NCBI GenBank assembly: GCA_002500665.1
Contig: DLRY01000028.1
Coordinates: 73,024 to 137,023 of the forward strand
Direction: 5' to 3'
DNA: 64,000 nt
Origin: Opitutia bacterium UBA7876
GTDB taxonomy: Bacteria > Verrucomicrobiota > Verrucomicrobiia > Opitutales > Seribacteraceae
Each line of letters opens with the position of its first letter. The first letter of the stretch is position 1. The notes under the pieces are model-generated. The model saw only the letters and a list, made by a program, of their open reading frames with translations. It ran no database searches and was not told where the DNA came from. Shown piece after piece: positions 61,501 through 64,000 of the stretch. The position numbers and the translations under genes were made by a program.

Positions 61501-62428
61501 AGACGAAGGACCAAGTATCGTCCGGGTTCTTTTGATAATAGCTCACTTTTCCGCTTCCTCCAGACGCTCGCTGAATGGAAGCAACCACTAGGGCGGAGCC
61601 TTCAAGCTCAATCCCCCAGCCAAAGCTGTCCCCAGCCAAGGCATGGGGAGGAGCGTGCCCCTCCCAGAGGGAATAACTACCGTTTGACTCCCTCTTGTAA
61701 AGGTAAGTCCTGCCTTGAAAACTCATCTCATCGGGGGCCCCCACGGCAAGGAACCCTCCATCAGACGCCATCGAAGCTCCGAATTGGCCGTCGACGACCG
61801 TCGGAGCAAGGGTCTGGACTTGGGTCAAGCTTCCATTTCCCTCGCGATCGAACAGATAGACGGCGCCATCGAGAGAGGATTGGCCCGGCGCGCCCACTAG
61901 GGTCTGGTTCCAGTCGTTAACGAGAACCGCATGCCCGAACCGGGCATCGTCCAGGCTTAGATCGGGATGTATGAGATGCGAGTCGTAGGGCAGAATGCTC
62001 AATTGACCCGTCGTTGCGTTCTGGTCTGGGTTGAAATAATACAGGAACCTCGAGGAATTGGCTTCTGGAGAAAGCGCTAAATATTCGCCGTCTCCGAGGG
62101 CATGGTTGTTCCAAACGTCCGGCTTTGCGTAGGCGGACTGATTGTCGTCCCCAATGGAAAGACGAATGCCTCCGCTGGAATTATTTTCAAAGGCATAGTA
62201 ATTGTTCTCATAGAGAGTTAGCGGAGGGAAGGCTTGCCCGTGAAATCCGGAAACCTCAAAACTGGAGGCATTCCACTCAAAACTGTAGACGGCATGGGAC
62301 AAGCCGTTTAGATTTTGGGCAGTGACGGGCGGGACGAAACCGAACAACAAAAGAACCGTCAGCCAAAGAAGGCGACGAATCACAATCCCCGAGGGAAAAA
62401 GAGCATTAGGGCTTGGCAGCTCGGGCAT
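52577..62428 (-). CDS. Giant secreted FG-GAP/cadherin-type multidomain protein
   Basis: A 3283-residue predicted extracellular protein. Order: signal peptide (LLWLTVLLLFGFVPPVTAQ, cleavage near 37); FG-GAP-like beta-propeller (about 40-520; FGHAVLVNDWNQTLVGAPG and similar blades); a long array of cadherin/dystroglycan-type Ig repeats (about 530-1960); a DUF5011-like domain (about 1965-2045); two blocks of kelch/SBBP-like repeats (about 2048-2440, 2560-2985) separated by an Ig-like domain; and further Ig-like domains. The C-terminal tail is aromatic-rich (about 3188-3283: SWAFHGDLGWIFVE, WGWLWTDQGHW). Asp/Asn-rich loops suggest calcium binding. A GTG at 62383 is an alternative start that still keeps the signal peptide. 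A surface adhesin or matrix role is inferred. Confidence 0.85.
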   Translation of the reverse strand: MPELPSPNALFPSGIVIRRLLWLTVLLLFGFVPPVTAQNLNGLSHAVYSFEWNASSFEVSGFHGQAFPPLTLYENNYYAFENNSSGGIRLSIGDDNQSAYAKPDVWNNHALGDGEYLALSPEANSSRFLYYFNPDQNATTGQLSILPYDSHLIHPDLSLDDARFGHAVLVNDWNQTLVGAPGQSSLDGAVYLFDREGNGSLTQVQTLAPTVVDGQFGASMASDGGFLAVGAPDEMSFQGRTYLYKRESNGSYSLWEGHAPPHALAGDSFGWGIELEGSALVVASIQRASGGSGKVSYYQKNPDDTWSFVSSFSADDNQSGDEFGHDLALSGNLLLVGAPQADGPGSNSGAAYLYELNGSTWTQAQKLAPSSLSVDDKFGYSVALSSNLAFVGAVNGDSNTSNTGCVYVFENTLAGWLEVAKISPPQKVADQLFASNLEAYEDMLLVGAPQQGEDGFGYLYRKDGSSSSWKLISSLDCKAAASSNKDHAAFALRNGMVVVGSPGDGTVQSFGGGALVFYNDGWKATSEPPWRPIISGSTSQSVNFTEVEDQNYSVTYMFDLNGSHPFSSQLSWLVIDQNVTGGEALFDLNASTGALAYRPDANYSGTHGFSISLSQGAQSDVVQLDVVVDGTPDRPVFSNPSQFVLPDAMEGDDYNQTIVLFDADGDAMILSLTGGNLPSNCTISGNSITGAPAIGAAGGGASQTYQFDLTVSDGSLSSVQAFQLKVLERNEPPLIDVNGSTLVRDLYLTIPEDCDQAAWLALLPPLSYSDPDGHQVDLNASVPPSHGTLALDVNATGNQSVLYTPSADYNGSDAFTIRLIDVQGAMNKYVELNFHLTITPVNDPPVITSVPSGQQASEGNLYSYQLLVYDPDQGDSVSISYSNLPGWLSFNPATFVFSGAPSWSDYEESGPRLVLVEATDLAGSKDSQAFLLEVVPANYPPRIAQGDSIAVQINEDSNYSDWPDIGLSATDQDGVLGQLNWILDTAPAHGSVNLSGSGFSPGVLQYKPDANYTGQDSFVIRVRDSGDVNAQDSIEVQVSVLPLDDAPIFTSSTTGIAVKDYPFEYNATVYDADGNQSLTVSVLSPLPSWVSFVDEGNGSARFTGTPTEYDEGQNLIVLEGRDSTNLFALQVFTLKVITENSNPIITQGSSVGFTATEDVKWVGDGLLSASDPDGQDLSWALSIEPSHGSAVAEGHGGTIQRLEYVPDGNFSGTDSFEVSVSDGVGVSKVTVTLDVRNVDDPPVFSTFPSGQSIVDGNLLNLSFAGYDADGLAEASVVAIKPTWLTLDSSALSSIGAITLKGTPVYTDEGVHLITVTLTDATGLSVSSSFSVTVEVLNYPPSINGTQFSVQMTEDLANTWTAPGLSADDNETPTGSLTWNVTQGPLRGTASFTNANDPSSLVYLPDGNFSGQDSLQVTVTDGGGLLASAPKSDSAMVNVEVLAVNDLPVFTSAPTTDLNDGTYSWNDESEYVYKVVSYDSDWDWQTLDLNVTSVLPSWLTFVQEGNGTGTLRGTGAVKDKGTYQIEFTATDSQGTFATQVFNLILRIDNYPPVFKSVSTGDEITQLIVYIDEDSKPGDSRGWVAPEDFYGQDPDPGLQNPPRDLEWSLGFFPSSAATAEVNGTGLRPQVFSYSNAPDYFGEDSFQLKAFDGHRYAFLPVNIVVRPVPDDPVFSSQVPSIIQGKTGSSLQVALETSDADGDKRKIEVVGLPQGPGGFWLGISDLNESSGTAFLKGTPPNGIQGRRYPIALIVTDATGRYSTANSLLVIDGENRSPFIQGPEKVTFTFDSSGNAKSVDLASILATDFDGDSMIWSLSPSSKHKYGLPKVAGTGSRPTSLTYESYGSGAADSFIIRVSDGLGFDELEVVPILVSSHDSIQVELLKSHNKVDAGTDYSSYLSLSGLSDNTVIDASFASAPSWLKITKISRDLFQLHGFVPKGSSGIFDVQVVFKEAEVQRAYDNFTLEVTSVALPTLSLKGGSLVRIKPGSSFQEPGYVATSSGGQDLSASVVVTGQVDPFLAGLQRIEYVVTDPTGSTASVTRFVQVAETNSSVVVDSLSRLDPRDARGILPLANQALIWGRGKNGAQESNPNSFAFLSVVDETGNSVQAQFFQSLSGQEVEIGGCISTEDGSFLVAGTYQGTLLYRDRRLMAKGESNLFLVKLDSSLGFLWSKTLACTGTLDKPRLGRFGDGTLVLGGAFSGSLDTEIGKYVSLAEKDLFLGRINELSGSISWLKRFGGSGDDSLRALAVSANYAYLGGVVKKTGYEEYSFVFELDKDGVAVSSLGLKGMHKNEVVDLAVSTDAIYALGSFEGSLISGDATLSSAGSSPYVLSLQPGLTQKWALAMSTGSEPQALETDAFGYPVVLNRFTGNFNGEDGSLVFASAGREDLALQKLNQEDGAVLWSKHLGGDGNESSPDLRTDANGKVFTLLKTDAALVLDGLDSSGGTLLLATVGSSPGPSFQAPLQLNLTKDLSFYNRINATVPSGFARMELVGAPSWVSLKDDLNGSAILGGAASADANASSVFKVRALDMDGGYADLNVSLSISDNLNAETLSDSFPAFSTSIDLGSTVVVSDVFPCEGGKYMVTGKFSGSLAVGQLTVQSQSGYDGFAIKLNAKGEPESILQLVSSDWIDLVGGVTASDENVHLVGSFSGKLSSGFLEIQSAGKKDLFVLTLSRTGDLLDLQAIGGVDDEFATGVACSSGKLLLGGYFEGSFSHSQVSSQAAGGRDGFVMSVSSLNLMEVNWFIPLSGSQDDYVRALTVGSDGSVYFAGSFWGTSSSSGAQVTSRGLSDAVIGKITNTGQLNYLRSGGGVGKDEAGFLDLAADGRLVFGGTFSETFQWDSHKVTALGGQDALVGALSREGNCLSLVQLGGSGTEQIRDVVATRRSVLAIGNFNGSVQIGSKVIESAGGRDSFVALFEDNLQSVVESAGFGGSGDDLLLGASSAFADNYLIAGNSRLRLGADLSSVAVGQSTVPVSFLCVYGPSEFLPKVWPPPPSSVERSSFFEYEFSSGPWPSDADPELTVKSLPSWLRVSLKSDGTGVVWGKVPDTLDQNQSAFSVDFSISSSRYGSADLYFAVTLIAVEDAFSLLSDSVGESAKQFEKFSITVNVTGSKPQDVIIYESSLPSWATGVRLDDKRYLIEGIPGSGHAGANSIKLFAASSSHEASFELDLMVESTIKDSSSDTQFGNWKQSWFGFLVLFDNSWAFHGDLGWIFVESNQAGNAIWFWTQRWGWLWTDQGHWNSATSEGFLYSYKTGNWIYFRKGKPNLAYLYETGEWGYYENQ
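56545..60845 (-). repeat. Tandem cadherin-like protein repeats in the giant gene
   Basis: Recurring unit: PVFTS-type entry, GLP-x-WLSF strand, G-x-P-x-Y-D-E-G loop, then DGNFSGTDSFEVSVSDG-type exit. Exit copies include DANYSGTHGFSISLSQG, SADYNGSDAFTIRLIDVQG, DANYTGQDSFVIRVRDSG, DGNFSGTDSFEVSVSDG, DGNFSGQDSLQVTVTDGGG and APDYFGEDSFQLKAFDG. They alternate with dystroglycan-like units. The DNA copies are diverged, so no recent slippage is evident. Confidence 0.75.
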
Positions 62429-62523
62429 AACGCTAATGTCCTAGAAAACATAGCAAAATGCAAAGCTTTTAAATGGTTGGCTACGGCTGGTTTGGAAAAA
62501 GGAACTTTCCGAGCGCCGATTCG

Positions 62524-62895
62524 TCACCTCCGCCTCGGAACGGGCCTTACGAAAGGTACTCTCTTGGGGGTGGGGGCACGCTTGACGAAAGAAACTAAGC
62601 GAACGGGCTTTGGCCTCTTGACGGTCGGAGGTCTCTTGACCATCTTGGCCGCCCTGGGGATGGGAGCCCTGGGTGCGAACCGGACCTTTTTGGATAAGGG
62701 TGCGGCGGGTGCACGAGGGGCACGGAGGTAGTTATAGTAACGAGGCACGGAGCGCACCTTGGAAACCGAGGCTACCCGTGGAGACTTCGGGATTTTGGGA
62801 GCAGGCCTGAAAGCCTCGAGGGAAGAAGGGAAAACGATCGCAAAAGCCAAAAGGAGAATCAAACAGCTAGGATACCGGTACCGAAAACTTTTCAA
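62524..62895 (-). CDS. Small secreted protein, strongly basic and proline-rich
   Basis: A 123-residue protein with a good signal peptide (PSCLILLLAFAIVFPSSLEA, residues 9-28). The predicted mature part of about 94 residues has 29 Lys/Arg and no Asp or Glu. It is rich in Pro, with repeated Arg-Ala-Pro, Lys-Arg-Pro and Phe-Val-Arg/Lys units (FVKRAPTPKRVPFVRPVPRR). I know no family. Its start overlaps the end of the upstream aminopeptidase-like gene by 29 bp, and it ends 95 bp before the giant gene starts on the same strand. It might bind acidic surface polymers or the acidic giant protein, or be a cationic peptide precursor. All these roles are inference. Confidence 0.65.
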   Translation of the reverse strand: MKSFRYRYPSCLILLLAFAIVFPSSLEAFRPAPKIPKSPRVASVSKVRSVPRYYNYLRAPRAPAAPLSKKVRFAPRAPIPRAAKMVKRPPTVKRPKPVRLVSFVKRAPTPKRVPFVRPVPRRR

Positions 62896-64000
62896 CGGGA
62901 TATTCCTCCTTGAGAGCGTCCAGAAGCTGGTACGTGGGTACGAAATTTTCTAGGATGGGCGTAACCTCTCCCGACTTATGCATTCTGACTTGTGAAACCG
63001 TAATTTCCGGTGTCTTGGGCGGGGCGTAGAGAATGTCGTCATGAGAAGCGTTCTCCCTAGAGCCGAAGAGATCTGGGGTTAGGGTTCCACCCAAATGGTC
63101 ACTCCGGCCTGTCGCCACATGGCAAGTACCGAGTATTTTCTCATCTTGGATATCCTTTCCGGAGAAAGGCAACAACTGAGTACCAAAGCCGAGTTCGCCG
63201 ATAATTCCGGTAGCCGAATCTTCCGCAAGCTTGGAGTTCCGAAGAGCCACCTGCTCGGCATCACCACGTATCAAAACCGCATCAGTGATGGCTCCTTCCG
63301 AGACCTTCATGCCTGCAAGCGTGCCATCTGGAAAACGAAAAGGGAAGGAGCCCTCTGCGCCCTCGGGTACAAAGTAAACCTCGCCGGCGGGGAGATTGGC
63401 GACGTCCGGCTTGCCTGGGGGGCAGAGCCCGTGACTCTTCTGGGCAGATTGTCCCCCGCATTGAATCCTGAGAGTTGAGGTCTCTCCAAGGACCTCGAAA
63501 TCGAGCTCGAAGGCGTCCGCTTGGTCGAGAAAAGAACGGAAGAGTTCAGCTTGATGGCTGACTTTGCGGTAATCGACCGACAGCCCCGAACCAAGGATGA
63601 TATCGTTCACCCCGTGAAGGGTGGCTCCACGAAAACCGTGCTTTTTGGCCATTGCCGTAAGGGGGGCCGTGAGGGAGTAGTCTGTAATGGCGAGAACAAG
63701 GTCATACTTGGGACAGACATCCTCGGTGAAGGTAAGAGAAGCTCCCGAGCGATCGGTTAATTCGTCGTCAGGATCAAGGTTACTGCCGCCGGTCGAGCGA
63801 AAAGCCAGAAAATCGTTGCCGAAGTAGCCTAGCCGTTCCGAAACGCCATCCTTAAGGAGTTTGAGGAAAACATCGTGGGCACATTTCTGGACCGCGAAAC
63901 CATCCTCCTTGAGAAAACTGTGGTCAGACATTAAGGACAAGTCGGGAAGGTCGATGAGTATGCAGATCCGCAAGGGTTTGTCAGGGCTCGGTCCGAAGCA
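62867..64000 (-). CDS. M29-like (AmpT/thermophilic) metallopeptidase, partial
   Basis: An aminopeptidase T-type protein whose reading frame stays open to the right edge (378 residues seen; N-terminus beyond). The in-frame upstream peptide DKPLRICILIDLPDL suggests the real start is outside. Metal-ligand motifs are visible: NLPAGEVYFVPEG (Glu), GELGFGTQ (Glu), CHVATGRSDHLGG (His) and SHDDIL (His and Asp). The tyrosine usually seven residues after the CH histidine is replaced by Asp (HVATGRSD), so activity may differ. It overlaps the small basic protein gene by 29 bp on the same strand. Such proteins sometimes act in peptide or natural-product processing; the substrate is unknown. Confidence 0.8.
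   Translation of the reverse strand, partial: CFGPSPDKPLRICILIDLPDLSLMSDHSFLKEDGFAVQKCAHDVFLKLLKDGVSERLGYFGNDFLAFRSTGGSNLDPDDELTDRSGASLTFTEDVCPKYDLVLAITDYSLTAPLTAMAKKHGFRGATLHGVNDIILGSGLSVDYRKVSHQAELFRSFLDQADAFELDFEVLGETSTLRIQCGGQSAQKSHGLCPPGKPDVANLPAGEVYFVPEGAEGSFPFRFPDGTLAGMKVSEGAITDAVLIRGDAEQVALRNSKLAEDSATGIIGELGFGTQLLPFSGKDIQDEKILGTCHVATGRSDHLGGTLTPDLFGSRENASHDDILYAPPKTPEITVSQVRMHKSGEVTPILENFVPTYQLLDALKEEYPVEKFSVPVS

Noticed and set aside
61734..61743. GGGGGCCCCC palindrome in the giant gene
   Set aside because: It falls in codons for an ordinary protein stretch and lacks any surrounding regulatory context.
1..64000. tRNA, rRNA, CRISPR arrays, insertion sequences or prophage
   Set aside because: No cloverleaf-like gap, no spaced identical repeats, no transposase or integrase frames; intergenic gaps are all short.

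Overview
The window is a densely coding piece of a bacterial chromosome of moderately high GC. No stretch over about 225 bases lacks a gene, and I see no tRNA, rRNA, CRISPR array or insertion sequence. It carries a nearly complete flagellar gene cluster, sugar-modification genes of the kind that decorate flagella, and a very large secreted multi-domain protein. The mix suggests Verrucomicrobiota, perhaps an Opitutales/Puniceicoccales-type marine lineage: MORN and VanZ-like genes, large FG-GAP/cadherin-type secreted proteins, and an aromatic-rich C-terminal tail on the giant protein. That placement is inference, because no rRNA gene is present to test it.

Layout. Positions 1-2.4 kb: a GntP-type permease cut by the left edge, the DNA-uptake protein DprA, and a tiny sigma-70 region-4-only protein. 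2.5-9.2 kb: a flagellar-glycan type island with PseI, PseB, a Maf/DUF115 glycosyltransferase on the other strand, and a tightly overlapping three-gene operon (GT28-type glycosyltransferase, possible SCP2-like protein, class III aminotransferase). 9.3-45.6 kb: a DUF1015 protein followed by about 35 kb of flagellar genes, all on the minus strand. In transcription order these are flgB-flgC-fliE-fliF-fliG-fliH-fliI-fliJ-motE-like-fliK-flgD-flgE-fliL-fliM-fliN-fliO-fliP-fliQ-fliR-flhB-flhA-flhF-(small membrane protein)-fliA-motA-motB-(small unknown)-flgF-flgG-flgA-flgH-flgI-flgJ-flgN-flgK-flgL-fliW-csrA. Spacing is from 4-14 bp overlaps to a few tens of bases, so much of it probably acts as one or a few long transcripts. 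45.9-50.3 kb: an orphan PAS/histidine kinase, a MORN lipoprotein, a cysteine-poor FmdB-like protein, a VanZ-like membrane protein and a Ste24-type M48 peptidase. 50.4-52.6 kb: xseB-dxs. 52.6-64 kb: a 3283-residue secreted protein, a small secreted protein with no acidic residues in its predicted mature part, and an M29-like aminopeptidase running off the right edge.

How the genes work together. The flagellar genes encode export gate, switch, rod, P and L rings, hook, junction proteins, stator, FliA and the FliW-CsrA control pair. No flagellin, FliD or FliS is present, and a DUF1015 gene occupies the place after csrA where some bacteria keep flagellin. PseB and PseI make precursors of pseudaminic-type nonulosonic acids, and Maf proteins transfer such sugars to flagellin, so the left island plausibly decorates the filament.

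The most unusual features are these. FlgL (1480 aa) and FlgK (1130 aa) are enlarged by large inserts containing the same repeat families, one resembling carbohydrate-binding CBM5/12 modules. FlhF has a degenerate GTPase core, with no FlhG beside it. FlgH has no lipobox cysteine. Stem-loops span the stop codons of fliW and csrA just before the next start codon, suggesting translational coupling.
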